A stretch of 64,000 bases of DNA from Nocardioides potassii. GTDB lineage: Bacteria > Actinomycetota > Actinomycetes > Propionibacteriales > Nocardioidaceae. The notes beneath the pieces are model-generated. The model had not been told where the DNA came from. It did not search any database and was given only the letters and a program-made list of their open reading frames with translations. Each line of letters starts with the position of its first letter. Position 1 is the stretch's first letter. The stretch spans positions 1-64,000 of the forward strand of contig NZ_JAKJHZ010000001.1 in NCBI RefSeq assembly GCF_021648885.1, written 5' to 3'. Made by a program: the position numbers and the translations under genes. Below are positions 40,595-51,281 of this stretch, one piece after another.

Positions 40595-42079
40595 GTGGTC
40601 TGGGGGGTCGGTGCGGTGCTGCTGGCCTGGCTGGCGTGGGGTCCCGTGGTGCCGCTGCTCGCAGTGGCGCTGCTGTGCGTGCCGCGGGTGCGCTGGTGGG
40701 TGGTCGACCGTGTCGACGTGCGGCCGCGGCCGGCCGCAGCGGTGGGCGCCGCAGCGCTGGTCGTCGCGCTCGTGGCGCTCGCGATCCCGGACGGATGGTT
40801 GCCGATCCCGCCCGCGCCCGGGGCCTGGGCGGTCCCGCGCTACGTCGGGCGACCGGCAGACGCGCGGCCGATCGCCACCGAGGCGCCGCAGCACCCCCAC
40901 CGCACCACCGGTGCGGCCGCCCAGCGCCCCGGGCCTCTGGGCCTCCAGCCCGAGGTCGAGACCGCGTGGCTCCACCAGCGCTGCGGGCAGATCGCACCGA
41001 CGTCGGAAGGAGCGCTCGTCGCTCGCTGCGAGGACGGCGACGGCTCCCGGCTCCGGCTCCTCGACCCCGACTCGATGCGTCCCACCGCCACCTACGACCT
41101 CGGTCCCGCGTCCGCGGACCCGGCCTGCTCCGCGGACGCCTTCTACCTCGATGACCACGACCGCGCGGTCGTCGCCGAACAGCGCACCGTGTCGGCGGTC
41201 GACACCGGTGACGCCTCGCTCGACCTCTCCGGCACCTGGGACCTCAAGCCGTGGATCCCGTACGGCGACTGCGTCGTCGCCATCGCCCCGGACTGGTCGG
41301 GCCTTATGTGGTGGGTGTCGGCCACGGGTCTCCTCGGCACCCTCGAGCCGGGCTCGGGCCGGGTCGCCGTGCTCGACCTCGCCGAACCGGTCCGGCGGGG
41401 CATCGCCGTCGACGCGCGGGCGACGTACGTCGTCTCGGACGAGGCGCTCTACCGGTTGACCGCCGGCCCCGACGGCACGCCCCGCACCGAATGGAGGGCC
41501 GAGCAGGCAAATGCCAGCGGGTCCGCCCCGGTGCTGCTCGACGGTGGCGCGGTGGCCGTGACCGAGGAGGTCGACGACCGCCTCGGCGTCACCTTCCTCG
41601 CGCGCGACACCGGCGCGCCGATCTGCCGTCAGCCGGTCTTCGAGGAGGGTGACGGGTCGACCCGCAGCGACCTCGCCTCCCTCGGCAGCGGCGTGGTCGT
41701 CGCGAACAACCACGGCTACTCCTCGCCGCGCAGCACGCTTCTCGGCTTCACGAGCGACCCGGGCATCGCTCGCGTCGACCTCGTCGACGGGACGTGCGTC
41801 GTGCGCTGGACCAGCGAGGCGGTCTCGCCCAGCTCGGGGGTGACGGCCAGCTGGCCCACCGGCCTGGTCTACGCCTGGACCAAGCGGCCGTCCCTGGCCG
41901 GCGTCAGCGCGTGGTACCTGACCGCGCTCGACGCCGGGTCGGGCCGCAGCATGTGGAGCGTGCGCACCGGCACCGGGCTCGCGGCCGGCAGTGACGGGTC
42001 GCGGGTCGCCCTGGGGCCCGACGGCTCCGCCTGGCTCGGCACCCTCGCGGGCCTGGTCCGGGTCCGCGACCGCGACTGA
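40595..42079 (+). CDS. Membrane-anchored beta-propeller-like protein, unknown
   Basis: 494 residues. Two N-terminal membrane helices (WGVGAVLLAWLAWGPVVPLL and ALVVALVALAIP) precede a roughly 380-residue outside domain. That domain has repeated blade-like units: RLRLLDPDSMRPTATYDLG, ATYVVSDEALYRLTAG, RVALGPDGSAWLGTLAGLVR. Paired cysteines (HQRCGQI/VARCEDG; DPACSAD/YGDCVVA; PICRQP/GTCVVRW) suggest disulfides. PQQ/WD-type propeller by pattern only. GTG at 40595 follows TAGGGT with a 6-nt spacer. Confidence 0.65.
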   Translation: MVWGVGAVLLAWLAWGPVVPLLAVALLCVPRVRWWVVDRVDVRPRPAAAVGAAALVVALVALAIPDGWLPIPPAPGAWAVPRYVGRPADARPIATEAPQHPHRTTGAAAQRPGPLGLQPEVETAWLHQRCGQIAPTSEGALVARCEDGDGSRLRLLDPDSMRPTATYDLGPASADPACSADAFYLDDHDRAVVAEQRTVSAVDTGDASLDLSGTWDLKPWIPYGDCVVAIAPDWSGLMWWVSATGLLGTLEPGSGRVAVLDLAEPVRRGIAVDARATYVVSDEALYRLTAGPDGTPRTEWRAEQANASGSAPVLLDGGAVAVTEEVDDRLGVTFLARDTGAPICRQPVFEEGDGSTRSDLASLGSGVVVANNHGYSSPRSTLLGFTSDPGIARVDLVDGTCVVRWTSEAVSPSSGVTASWPTGLVYAWTKRPSLAGVSAWYLTALDAGSGRSMWSVRTGTGLAAGSDGSRVALGPDGSAWLGTLAGLVRVRDRD

Positions 42080-42081
42080 CA

Positions 42082-42136
42082 CCTGAGGACGTGGCGAACG
42101 AGTCACCCGGCCGGCGACGTCCATGGCGTCCTCAGG
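42082..42136. terminator. Inverted repeat between convergent genes
   Basis: Perfect 10-bp arms CCTGAGGACG (42082-42091) and CGTCCTCAGG (42127-42136) fill the 59-bp gap between the propeller gene and the convergent SDR gene. Loop is long (35 nt) with its own GACGT symmetry. Confidence 0.55.
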
Positions 42137-42138
42137 CG

Positions 42139-43068
42139 TCAGGGATAGGAGAGCCCGACCGTCTCCTCGCTCAGCTCCCACAGCCGCCGCTGCGCCGCTG
42201 CGTCGTGGGAGAGCGCAGTCGAGCCCACCACGCGCGGCCGGCCGCCGGCCTCACCCGGACCACCCGGACCGACGTAGGTCCCGCCCGGCAGGTCCGCGGT
42301 GGCGGCCATGAGGGCGGGCCAGGCGCCGGCCTCGGCGGACTGCGACACGGCCTTCACCGCGGCGTCGAGGATCGCCTCACCGCGCGCCTCGATCCCGCGC
42401 ATCTGCCCGTTGACCACCAGGTGCGTCCCGGCCAGCCCCGGGTGGGCCGCGAGCGCCGACACCGGCAGCCCGGCCTGCCGGAGCCGCCGGTCGAGCTCGT
42501 GGGTGAACAGCAGGTTGGCGAGCTTGGTCTGCCCGTAGACCATCCAGCGGCTGTAGCGCCGCTGCGCCCGCGGGTCGCCCAACGGGGCCGAGCGCGCCAG
42601 CCGGTGCGCCTGCGAGGAGAGCGTCACCACGCGGGCGTCGCCCGACGCGACCAGCCGGTCGAGCAGCAGGCCGGTCAGCAGGAACGGGCCGAAGTGGTTC
42701 GTCGCCATCTGCGACTCCAGCCCGTCGGCCGTCCGGCGCAGCGGTGGGGCCATGATCCCGGCGTTGTTGACGAGCAGGTGGAGCGGTCCGAGGTCGGCGG
42801 CCGCGGCAGCGCCCTCGCGCACCGACCCGAGATCGGCGAGGTCGACGACCACCGGGTCGAGCCGGGCGCCGGGCACCTCGGCGGTGATCGCCTCGGCCGC
42901 GGCGTCGAGCTTGGCCGGCGTACGTCCGGCGAGCGCGACGCGGGCGCCGTGGCGGGCGAGCTCGAGGGCGATGTGGAAGCCCAGGCCGCCCTGCGTCGGG
43001 CCGGTGACCAGCGCCGTGCGGCCGGTGAGGTCGCCGATGTCGTCGGTGCTCCAGGCGGCCCCGCTCAC
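42139..43068 (-). CDS. Short-chain dehydrogenase/reductase, WWOX/RDH-like
   Basis: 309 residues from GTG at 43068, overlapping the stop of the upstream gene (GTGA). Cofactor motif TALVTGPTQGGLGFHIALEL (TGxxxGxG), NNAGIMAPP, Ser in VTLSSQAHR, and YGQTKLANLLF (YxxxK). The pattern is that of the retinol-dehydrogenase-like branch; the substrate is unknown. It follows a DinB/MDMPI-type gene with which it is translationally coupled. Confidence 0.82.
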   Translation of the reverse strand: MSGAAWSTDDIGDLTGRTALVTGPTQGGLGFHIALELARHGARVALAGRTPAKLDAAAEAITAEVPGARLDPVVVDLADLGSVREGAAAAADLGPLHLLVNNAGIMAPPLRRTADGLESQMATNHFGPFLLTGLLLDRLVASGDARVVTLSSQAHRLARSAPLGDPRAQRRYSRWMVYGQTKLANLLFTHELDRRLRQAGLPVSALAAHPGLAGTHLVVNGQMRGIEARGEAILDAAVKAVSQSAEAGAWPALMAATADLPGGTYVGPGGPGEAGGRPRVVGSTALSHDAAAQRRLWELSEETVGLSYP

Positions 43069-43880
43069 GGCGTCACGCCCAGTCCGGCCACGACGCGGGC
43101 CCCGAGGTCCTCGTCGCCCGAGATCCGTACGACGCCGGGCTCGGCGGGCCGGCGCCCCCCGGCCAGCACGATGAAGGTCTCGCGGTCCATGCCGAGCGTG
43201 ACGGCAGGCTGCCCGTCCCCGGCGGTGGCGGGGCGGCCCCGTCCGTCCTCCCCGACCACGGCGGACACGGGCTCGTGCCCGTCCACCTCGAGCCGTACGA
43301 CGTCGCCCGCAGGTGCCTGCGCCCGCTTCCCGACGACGAAGGGCAGGCTCTCCATCAGGTAGCTCGCGGCGTGCAGCGCCGACGCCGAGTCGAGGTTGCC
43401 CGGCATGTCGAGCGCGCGACGCACGTCCTGCTCGTGCATCCACACGTCCAGCGGCCGGTTGCGCAGCAGCAGGCCGGTGCTCCACCCGATCGCGCCGAAG
43501 AGCCCGGGCGCCGGTGCCGCGGGGTCGGTCGGGGGATCGGCGAGGAGCTGGGTGTGCCGCGCGGTGGTCGACTCGCGGATCTCGGTGATGAGCGCGTCCG
43601 GCGACTCGTCGCGGCGGACCACGACCCCCTGCTCGGTGAAGTGCCCCATCGTGCCGACGGCGTGCGGGGCGTCGCCGATCTCGACCTCCTCGTGCCGGCG
43701 TCCGGCGAGGAGCGACTCGAGGTGCGCGGTGTGCGCGGCGACGGCGTGCACGTCCCACCCGGGGAGATCGGTCGGCGTCGCCCACTGGTCGTCGGCGACG
43801 TGCTCGAGGACGCGGGTGAACGAGTCCACCGCCTCCCACCACACGGCGACGAGCGCGGCGAGACGTTGCTGGTCTGACAT
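43065..43880 (-). CDS. Maleylpyruvate isomerase/mycothiol-dependent (DinB-fold) family protein
   Basis: 271 residues. The N-terminal metal-binding domain has WATPTDLPGWDVHAVAAHTA (His), then LDVWMHEQDVRRALDMPG (His, Glu), the usual triad of the MDMPI/DinB fold. The C-terminal about 100 residues match the SCP2-like MDMPI C-terminal domain (VVRLEVDGHEPVSAVV). Members use mycothiol or are of unknown function. ATG at 43880 follows TAGGCT by 7 nt. First gene of a two-gene unit with the SDR. Confidence 0.78.
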   Translation of the reverse strand: MSDQQRLAALVAVWWEAVDSFTRVLEHVADDQWATPTDLPGWDVHAVAAHTAHLESLLAGRRHEEVEIGDAPHAVGTMGHFTEQGVVVRRDESPDALITEIRESTTARHTQLLADPPTDPAAPAPGLFGAIGWSTGLLLRNRPLDVWMHEQDVRRALDMPGNLDSASALHAASYLMESLPFVVGKRAQAPAGDVVRLEVDGHEPVSAVVGEDGRGRPATAGDGQPAVTLGMDRETFIVLAGGRRPAEPGVVRISGDEDLGARVVAGLGVTP

Positions 43881-44042
43881 GCAGTGCAGCCTAGGGCTGG
43901 GCCGGGAGCCCGAGGGGCGCCGACGCCGGCGGCGCACCCACCCCTCCGGGGGAGCAGGCTGCGCCGCCCGTGCGTCCGGCGGTCCTACGCTGGAAGGGAT
44001 GGCCGGTCCCGAGCCGGCTGCGCCACCGACAAAGGAGTCGTC

Positions 44043-44255
44043 ATGGGAATCGGTATCGGCATCCTGCTGCTCGTCATCGGCCTGATCCTGCTGTTCGCCA
44101 TCAAGGACTTCCCGGCCTCCGTCCAGGACGTGGTCGACCCGCAGACGGTGGGCTGGATCCTCGTCATCGCCGGCGTCCTGGCCCTCGTGCTGGGCCTGGT
44201 CATGAACAACCAGCGCTCGAGGACCACCCACGTGGAGGAGCGCCGCGAGATGTGA
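44043..44255 (+). CDS. Small two-helix membrane protein (DUF6458-like)
   Basis: 70 residues: MGIGIGILLLVIGLILLFAI, then a short loop DFPASVQDVVDPQTV and a second helix GWILVIAGVLALVLGLVM, ending with a polar tail. Typical of a small actinobacterial membrane protein family of unknown role. ATG follows AAAGGAG at 6 nt. A clear terminator follows. Confidence 0.75.
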   Translation: MGIGIGILLLVIGLILLFAIKDFPASVQDVVDPQTVGWILVIAGVLALVLGLVMNNQRSRTTHVEERREM

Positions 44256-44276
44256 CCGTGGCACCGCAGGACGCGT

Positions 44277-44308
44277 GACGGGGCGCCGGCAACTTCCGGC
44301 GCCCCGTC
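44277..44308 (+). terminator. Terminator after the small membrane protein gene
   Basis: Perfect 13-bp arms GACGGGGCGCCGG (44277-44289) and CCGGCGCCCCGTC (44296-44308) with loop CAACTT, 21 nt past the stop codon. Confidence 0.8.
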
Positions 44309-44361
44309 TGCGTCTACGCTCTGCGCGGCACGCAGGGTGCCATCGTCCGCAAGGAGTGCTC

Positions 44362-45687
44362 GTGGTCTCCCGTCTCGCTCGTGTCGTCGTCGGCCTCGCC
44401 GTCGCCGCGCTGCCCGCGCTCGCCGCGCTGCCCGCGCTCGTCGCGCTGCCCGCCGACGCCGCGACTCCCGCTCGCTACACGATCCAGGGGCCGAGCCGGT
44501 TCTCGCCGAACGGTGACGGGGTGCAGGACACCGTCGCCTTCCGATACACGTTGCCCCAGCGCACCCACGTGCGCCTGACGATCGGCCCGGCACGCCACCG
44601 GACGGTCCAGCGCCGCGTCGACCTCGGGTGGCAGCCCGCGGGACGGCACACCTGGACCTGGAACGGCCGGAACCAGTCCGGCAAGGTCGTCATCGACCGC
44701 GCCTACGTCATCCAGCTCTTCGACGCCGACCCCGCTTCCGGCTCCCTCTCCTCCCGCGCCAGCGACAAGGTGCAGGTCGACACCCACTTCGACCCGACGC
44801 TGGCCGCTCCCACCTACGGCGCCGGCCCCGGAGTGCCCGCGCGCGTGTACCCGCGCACCACGGTCGTCCAGGACACCCTCCCGATCACGGCGAACGTCTG
44901 GGACAACAAGGTCGACGTCTTCGAGCTCGTGATCCGCAACTCCGCCGGTCGCGTCGTGCGTCGCGCGGACCTCGACGAGCGACGGATGGGCCCCAACGGT
45001 CCCTCGTTCGGCACGGGGCGGACCGTGGACTGGGCGGCCGTCCGCGGTGGCAGGCCCCTCCCGGCGGGCCGCTACACCGCGGTCGCCTCGGGTCGCGACC
45101 TCGCCGGCAACTCGGGACGGTCCGAGCCGCTGAGGATCTGGGTGTCCGACGACGAGCTCGGGTGGCAGGAGCGCACGGAGACGGTCACGCCGGTCGAGAG
45201 CGCGTACAGCGACCCGTGCCTGGGCAGCGGGTGCGGCGACTACGTGCCGTGCGGGTCGGTGGTGCCGAGCACCCTCTTCGCCGAGGGTCTCAGCTACCGC
45301 TCCGTCGACTGCACCGGGGAGTTCAGGTACCCCCTCGCCTCGCGGTCCCACCAGGTGCTCGTCCCCGACGCCACCGGTGTCCGAGGCGTCGCCGAGGCCA
45401 GGGTGGCGTTCACGGGTGCGCCGACCACCGCCGGTGAGGACGATGCCGGCGAGCTGGCGCTCGGGTCGTCGTCGGCGTCGCGGGCCGTCGTACGGGGCTC
45501 GACCGGTGGTGAGACGCCGTGGGTCACCCACCCCTCTGGTGGCGCGGGTCGCACGGTCTACGACGAGGACGGCGACGAGGTGGTCGTCCCGGCCGCGGTG
45601 ACCTGGAGCTTCACGACGCGGGGTGCGGACTCCGTGGACGTGGACCGCTTCACCGTCACCTACCGCTTCCTGGCGCCCCAGCGCTGA
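44362..45687 (+). CDS. Secreted protein with FlgD-Ig-like domain
   Basis: 441 residues from GTG at 44362 (AAGGAG 5 nt upstream). The signal peptide is VVVGLAVAALPALAALPALV, with cleavage near 34. The following about 110 residues have FSPNGDGVQDTVAFRYTL and HTWTWNGRNQSGKVV..YVIQLFD, the FlgD-Ig pattern. A second similar domain (ITANVWDNKVDVFELVIRNS, LPAGRYTAVASGRDLAGNSG) follows, then a C-terminal domain with two Cys pairs (DPCLGSGCGDYVPC, VDCTGEF). Likely extracellular and structural or adhesive; no catalytic motif seen. Confidence 0.72.
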   Translation: MVSRLARVVVGLAVAALPALAALPALVALPADAATPARYTIQGPSRFSPNGDGVQDTVAFRYTLPQRTHVRLTIGPARHRTVQRRVDLGWQPAGRHTWTWNGRNQSGKVVIDRAYVIQLFDADPASGSLSSRASDKVQVDTHFDPTLAAPTYGAGPGVPARVYPRTTVVQDTLPITANVWDNKVDVFELVIRNSAGRVVRRADLDERRMGPNGPSFGTGRTVDWAAVRGGRPLPAGRYTAVASGRDLAGNSGRSEPLRIWVSDDELGWQERTETVTPVESAYSDPCLGSGCGDYVPCGSVVPSTLFAEGLSYRSVDCTGEFRYPLASRSHQVLVPDATGVRGVAEARVAFTGAPTTAGEDDAGELALGSSSASRAVVRGSTGGETPWVTHPSGGAGRTVYDEDGDEVVVPAAVTWSFTTRGADSVDVDRFTVTYRFLAPQR

Positions 45688-45691
45688 CCGC

Positions 45692-46297
45692 TCAGAGCCA
45701 GCCGCGGTCCTGAGCGATCCGCGCGGCCTCGCTGCGGGTCGTCGCGCCGGTCTTGCCGATCGCGGCGGACAGGTGGTTGCGCACCGTGCCCTCCGAGAGG
45801 TGCACCCGCGCCGCGATCGTCGCGACGGGTGAGCCGTCGAGGGCGTGCGTCAGCAGCTCGCGCTCGCGTCCGGTCAGCGGGCTCGGGCCGTCGATCAGCG
45901 ACTCCGCGGCGAGGTCCGGGTCGATCACCCGCAGCCCGCTGTGCACCCGGCGTACGGCGTCGGCGAGCTGGCGCGCGGGCGTGTCCTTGACGACGAAGCC
46001 GGAGGCGCCGGCCTCGATCGCGCGCCGGACGTAGCCGGGCCGGCCGAACGTCGTCACGATCAGCGACCGCACGTCCGGCAGCTCGCGGCGCAGGGCGGCG
46101 GCCGCGTCGATGCCGGTGAGGCCGGGCATCTCGATGTCGAGCAGGCACACCTCGGCGGCGGACGCGCGCGCCGCCTCGACGACCTCGTCGCCGCGGCCGA
46201 CCTGGGCGACCACCTCGAGGTCGGACTCGAGGTCGAGCAGCGCCGCCAGCGCGCCGCGCACCAGGGCCTGGTCGTCGGCCAGCAGCAGCCGGATCAC
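45692..46297 (-). CDS. NarL/LuxR-type response regulator
   Basis: 201 residues from GTG at 46297 (GTGA overlap with the kinase stop). Receiver: MIRLLLADDQALVRGALAA with Asp at about 54 in CLLDIEMPGLTG and Lys in FVVKDTPAR. C-terminal LuxR helix-turn-helix: SPLTGRERELLTHALDGS, then LSEGTVRNHLSAAIGK. It is the output of the kinase just upstream, and the pair sits behind an ABC transporter in one operon. The stop is 4 bp from the convergent secreted-protein gene. Confidence 0.87.
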   Translation of the reverse strand: MIRLLLADDQALVRGALAALLDLESDLEVVAQVGRGDEVVEAARASAAEVCLLDIEMPGLTGIDAAAALRRELPDVRSLIVTTFGRPGYVRRAIEAGASGFVVKDTPARQLADAVRRVHSGLRVIDPDLAAESLIDGPSPLTGRERELLTHALDGSPVATIAARVHLSEGTVRNHLSAAIGKTGATTRSEAARIAQDRGWL

Positions 46298-47349
46298 GGG
46301 AGCGCCACCCGCACGCGTGTCCCCGGGGTGCCGGGGGAGACCTCGAGGGTGCCGCCGGCACCGCTCACCCGCTCGCGCATGCCGCGCAGGCCGTTGCCCT
46401 CCGGGCCGTCGCACCCGGCGCCGTCGTCGGTGACCGCGATCCCGTCGGGGCCGAGCTCGATGACGACGGACCGCGCCCGCGCGTGGCGTACGACGTTGGT
46501 GACCGACTCGCGCAGCACCCACGCCATCAGCGCACGGTGCCGCGGGTCGGTGTCGGCGACGTCGCCCACGACGGTGGCGGTGATCCCGGCGTCGGCGAGC
46601 ACGCGCGGGGCGGCGGCCAGCTCGGCCTCGAGGTTGCCCGCCCGCAGCCCGCCGACGGTCGCGCGCACCTCGGCGAGCGCCTGCCGGGCGGTCGCCTGGA
46701 TCGACTCGAGCTCCTCCTTGGCCCGCTCCGGGTCGAGGTCGACCAGGCGAGCGGCCAGCTCCGCCTTCACCGACAGCGCGGTCAGTGAGTGGCCGAGCAC
46801 GTCGTGGACGTCACGGGCCACCCGCTCGCGCTCGGAGACCAGGGCGAACTCGCTGCGCGCGGCGTAGGCCACCTGCTCGCGCTCGCCGAACAGGCGCAGC
46901 ATGACCCCGCCGAGGATGACCGGCCACAGCATCAGGAAGAAGTAGGTCGGGAAGCCGTCGATGTCGAGCAGCGACAGCATCGGCACCGCCGCCCAGAGGC
47001 CGACCGCCCACTTCCACGCGGGAGCGGGCAGCTCGAGCGCGGACAGGATCGCGACGTAGGGGGTGAACGAGATGACGTCGATGCCGATCACCGGCACGGT
47101 GGCCAGGGCGAGGGCGACCATCAGGCCGAGGCTCACCCACGTGCTCCGGCGGTGCGAGTAGCCCAGGACGTTGGCGACCGCGAACCCCGCTATGCACGTC
47201 AGGGTGAACGCCTTCGCGAGCGACGGGGCGTCGGCGTCGAGGGTGGCGGAGATCGGGAAGACGAGGAAGAAGAGCCAGATGGAGGCGAACGCCCACCCCC
47301 ACTTCTCCCAGGGGTTGTCGGGCAGGGGGTGGTGCGCCGCCTGGCTCAC
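46294..47349 (-). CDS. DesK/LiaS-type sensor histidine kinase
   Basis: 351 residues from GTG at 47349. About five N-terminal membrane helices, then a HisKA_3 dimerisation domain: ERERVARDVHDVLGHSLTAL with His at about 182, and an ATPase domain with RESVTNVVRHARAR, VTDDGAGCDG and GNGLRGMRERVSGAGGTLEV. It phosphorylates the adjacent NarL-type regulator. The gene overlaps the ABC permease stop by 4 nt. Such four-gene sets commonly detect membrane-active compounds and switch on the transporter (inference). Confidence 0.85.
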   Translation of the reverse strand: MSQAAHHPLPDNPWEKWGWAFASIWLFFLVFPISATLDADAPSLAKAFTLTCIAGFAVANVLGYSHRRSTWVSLGLMVALALATVPVIGIDVISFTPYVAILSALELPAPAWKWAVGLWAAVPMLSLLDIDGFPTYFFLMLWPVILGGVMLRLFGEREQVAYAARSEFALVSERERVARDVHDVLGHSLTALSVKAELAARLVDLDPERAKEELESIQATARQALAEVRATVGGLRAGNLEAELAAAPRVLADAGITATVVGDVADTDPRHRALMAWVLRESVTNVVRHARARSVVIELGPDGIAVTDDGAGCDGPEGNGLRGMRERVSGAGGTLEVSPGTPGTRVRVALP

Positions 47350-48136
47350 GTCCGCGCCCGGCTGCGTCGTACGCCCCACATCGCCAGCAGGGAGAAGATC
47401 ACCGTCCACGCGAGCACGTTAGCGACCGGCAGCCACAGCGGGTCGTGCCCGCCGACCGGGAGCCACCCGTCGGTGAGCGGGTAGCGGGCCAGCGAGGCGT
47501 AGCCGTAGAGCGGGGTGAGCCGGCCGATGTCGAGCATGATCCCGCTCATCGGCGTGAAGAGGCCGCCCAGGAACGCCATGATCACGATGAAGCCCGACGC
47601 GATGCCGGCGGCGTTGGCCCCGCGGAAGACCAGGCTGACGGCGAGGCCGTAGATCGCGAACAGGGCCGATCCGAGCCAGACGATCGCGGCGCCCAGCACC
47701 CAGTCGCTCCACGCGCCGCGGGCGCCGGTCAGTGCGCCGATGGCGAAGATCAGGGTGACCGGCATCGCCGCGACCACCATCGCCAGCGCGGCCTTGGCAG
47801 CGACGAAGCCGAGCGGTCGCATCGGGGTGAGCCCGAGCTGGCGGCCCCAGCCCATCACCTGCTCGGTCGCCGCGCTGCCGGCGATCCCCGTGGTGGCGGT
47901 GACCGCGCCGTAGCAGGCCATCGAGATCATGATGTACATCGCGACGTTGCCGCTGCCGACGCGGTCGTCGGAGCCGAGGCCGAACACGAGGTACATGAAC
48001 GTCGGCAGCCCCACGATGAAGAACATCGCCATCCGATCCCGCAGCTGGCGGCGGAGGTCGAGGCGGGCGTAGGCCACCATGGCGGGGCGCGGAGCGGTGC
48101 GCCCGGACGGGACGGCCGAGGTGAGGGCGGTGGTGG

Positions 48137-48140
<4 letters not shown>
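47346..48140 (-). CDS. ABC-2 type transporter permease
   Basis: 264 residues with six membrane segments, including FIVGLPTFMYLVFGLGS, MYIMISMACYGAVTAT, VVAAMPVTLIFAIGALTG, SALFAIYGLAVSLVF and FIVIMAFLGGLFTPMSG. FLGGLFTPMSGIMLDIGRLTP is the ABC-2 signature. It pairs with the ATPase whose gene overlaps it by 4 nt (ATGA). Export of a drug or lipid is likely; the substrate is unknown. Confidence 0.83.
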
Positions 48141-49027
<887 letters not shown>

Positions 49028-49114
49028 GGCCCTGAGCATGTCGCCGTACGGCGCCAGGCTCCCCGTGGAGTTGTCACGACCTCCCCGTGACACCTGTCAT
49101 CGAGACGTGCGGCC

Positions 49115-49209
49115 CGCTGGTTGAGGTGCGAGTGGAGCGAGCCTCGAAACCATACGTGAGACGCAGGTTTCGAGGCTCGTCGCTGGAGCTCCTCGCACCT
49201 CAACCAGCG
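49115..49209. repeat. Dispersed palindromic element, member 1
   Basis: Outer perfect 18-bp arms CGCTGGTTGAGGTGCGAG (49115-49132) and its complement ending CCTCAACCAGCG (49209). Inner arms GCGAGCCTCGAAACC and GGTTTCGAGGCTCG pair around ATACGTGAGACGCA. Same plan as 52848-52938 and half-copy 57635-57672. Confidence 0.75.
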
Positions 49210-49225
49210 AGGCGCGCTCGACCGA

Positions 49226-51100
49226 TCAGAAGGCGGCCTCGTCGAGGTCCATCAGGTCGAGGTCGATGCCCTCGGCGATGGCACGCTCGGAGGAGATCTT
49301 CGGCAGGTTGTGCTGCGCGAAGAACTGCGCGGCCGCGACCTTGCCCTCGTAGAAGGCCTTGTCCTTCGCGGAGACCTCGCCGGCGAGCTTCTGCAGGGCC
49401 ACGTCGGCCTGGCGCAGGAGCAGCCAGGCGCAGACCACGTCGCCGAGCACCATCAGCAGGCGCGAGGTGTTGAGGCCCACCTTGTAGATGTTGCGGACCT
49501 CGTCCTGCGACGACATCAGGTCGTTGATCATGTGCCCGACGATCGCGTTGGCGCCCTCGAGCGCGGTGGCGAGCAGCGCGCGCTCGTTCTTGAGGCGACC
49601 GTTGCCGGCCTCGGAGGCGATGAAGCCCTCGATCTCCTTCGCGAGGTGACCCAGCGCGCGGCCCTGGTCCTTGACGATCTTGCGGAAGAAGAAGTCCTGG
49701 CCCTGGATCGCGGTGGTGCCCTCGTAGAGGGTGTCGATCTTGGCGTCGCGGACGTACTGCTCGATCGGGTACTCCTGCAGGAAGCCCGAGCCGCCGAAGG
49801 TCTGGAGCGACTCGGTGCCCAGCAGCACCCACGAGCGCTCGGAGCCGTAGCCCTTCACGATCGGCAGCAGCAGGTCGTTGACGGCGGCGGCGAGGCGGGC
49901 CTCGTCGGAGCCGGCGGTGCCGGCGTGCTCGGCCAGCATGACCTGGTCCTGCCAGGTGGCGGTGTAGAGGACGAGCGCGCGCATCGCCTCGGCGAACGAC
50001 TTCTGCGTCATCAGCGAGCGACGTACGTCGGGGTGGTGGGTGATCGTGACCCGCGGGGCCGTCTTGTCCGCGGCCTGCGTGAGGTCGGCGCCCTGGACGC
50101 GCTCCTTCGCGAACTCGAGGGCGTTGAGGTAGCCGGTCGAGAGGGTGGCGATGGCCTTGGTGCCGACCATCATCCGCGCGTTCTCGATGACCTGGAACAT
50201 CTGCGCGATGCCGTCGTGGACCTCGCCGAGCAGCCAGCCCTTCGCGGGCTCGCCGCCACCGACGGACGAGTCGCCGAAGGTGAGCTCGCAGGTGTTGGAC
50301 ACTTTGATGCCCATCTTGTGCTCGACGTTGGTGACGTAGACGCCGTTGCGCTCGCCCGTCAGCTCACCGGTCTCGTGGTCGAAGTGGATCTTCGGGACGA
50401 TGAAGAGCGACAGGCCCTTCGTGCCGGGGCCGCCGGCGCCCTCGACGCCGACCGGGCGGGCCAGCACGAGGTGGATGATGTTGTCGCAGAGGTCGGACTC
50501 GGCCGAGGTGATGAAGCGCTTGACGCCCTCGATGTTCCACGAGCCGTCGTCGTTGGGGGTGGCCTTGGTGCGGCCGGCGCCGACGTCGGAGCCGGCGTCC
50601 GGCTCGGTGAGCACCATCGAGGTGTTCCAGCCGTTGTCGACGATGTGCTGGGCGATGCGCTTGTCGCGCTCGTTGCCGTTGCGGTGGACCACGCCGGCGA
50701 ACGCGGGGCCGGCGCCGTACATCCACACCGGGGCGTTGGCGCCGAGCACCATCTCGCCGATCGCCCAGATCAGCGACGACGGGGCGGGCGTGCCGCCGAG
50801 GTCCTCGTTGATCTGCAGGCGCCAGAACTCGGCGTCGGCCCACGCCTGGTAGCTCTTCTTGAACGACTCGGGCAGCGGCGCCGTGTTGGTCTTCGGGTCG
50901 AAGACGGGCGGGTTGCGGTCACTGTCGACGTAGGACGCGGCGAGGTCCTCGCGGGCGAGGCGGTCCACCTCCGCGAGCACCTCGCGGGCGGTCTCACCGT
51001 CGACCTCGCCGAACGGCCCGGTGCCGAGCACGTCGTCGCGGCCGAGCACCTCGAAGAGGTTGAACTCGATGTCGCGGAGGTTGGTCTTGTAGTGGCTCAC
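49226..51100 (-). CDS. Acyl-CoA dehydrogenase, FadE5-like
   Basis: 624 residues, longer than classical acyl-CoA dehydrogenases and similar to mycobacterial FadE5-type enzymes. FAD/substrate motifs are [15 protein letters not shown] and [15 protein letters not shown]. The catalytic Glu lies in [39 protein letters not shown] is the FAD-binding C-terminal segment, and a further about 130 residues form the extra C-terminal domain. It should start beta-oxidation of fatty acyl-CoAs. A TetR-type operator lies 44 bp upstream. Confidence 0.87.
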   Translation of the reverse strand: MSHYKTNLRDIEFNLFEVLGRDDVLGTGPFGEVDGETAREVLAEVDRLAREDLAASYVDSDRNPPVFDPKTNTAPLPESFKKSYQAWADAEFWRLQINEDLGGTPAPSSLIWAIGEMVLGANAPVWMYGAGPAFAGVVHRNGNERDKRIAQHIVDNGWNTSMVLTEPDAGSDVGAGRTKATPNDDGSWNIEGVKRFITSAESDLCDNIIHLVLARPVGVEGAGGPGTKGLSLFIVPKIHFDHETGELTGERNGVYVTNVEHKMGIKVSNTCELTFGDSSVGGGEPAKGWLLGEVHDGIAQMFQVIENARMMVGTKAIATLSTGYLNALEFAKERVQGADLTQAADKTAPRVTITHHPDVRRSLMTQKSFAEAMRALVLYTATWQDQVMLAEHAGTAGSDEARLAAAVNDLLLPIVKGYGSERSWVLLGTESLQTFGGSGFLQEYPIEQYVRDAKIDTLYEGTTAIQGQDFFFRKIVKDQGRALGHLAKEIEGFIASEAGNGRLKNERALLATALEGANAIVGHMINDLMSSQDEVRNIYKVGLNTSRLLMVLGDVVCAWLLLRQADVALQKLAGEVSAKDKAFYEGKVAAAQFFAQHNLPKISSERAIAEGIDLDLMDLDEAAF

Positions 51101-51143
51101 GTGCGTTCCACCTGTCCGTGTGCGAGGGGTCTGCGGTCAGTGC

Positions 51144-51167
51144 TACCGATCAGTTTACTGGTCGGTA
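51144..51167. promoter_or_regulatory. TetR-type operator upstream of acyl-CoA dehydrogenase
   Basis: 10-bp arms TACCGATCAG and CTGGTCGGTA around TTTA, one mismatch. The ACC-GA-CAG/CTG-TC-GGT form is common for TetR repressors of fatty-acid genes. 44 bp from the start codon. No TetR gene is in the window. Confidence 0.65.
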
Positions 51168-51281
51168 ACAAGATGATGCCTCGCGGGCTCGTCGCGCGCA
51201 ACACGAACGGTGGATGTCACCGGTCACGCCGCCCCGGGCGGCAGGGCGCGCCGGACGGGAGCGCGGGTTTGCCTATCACGC

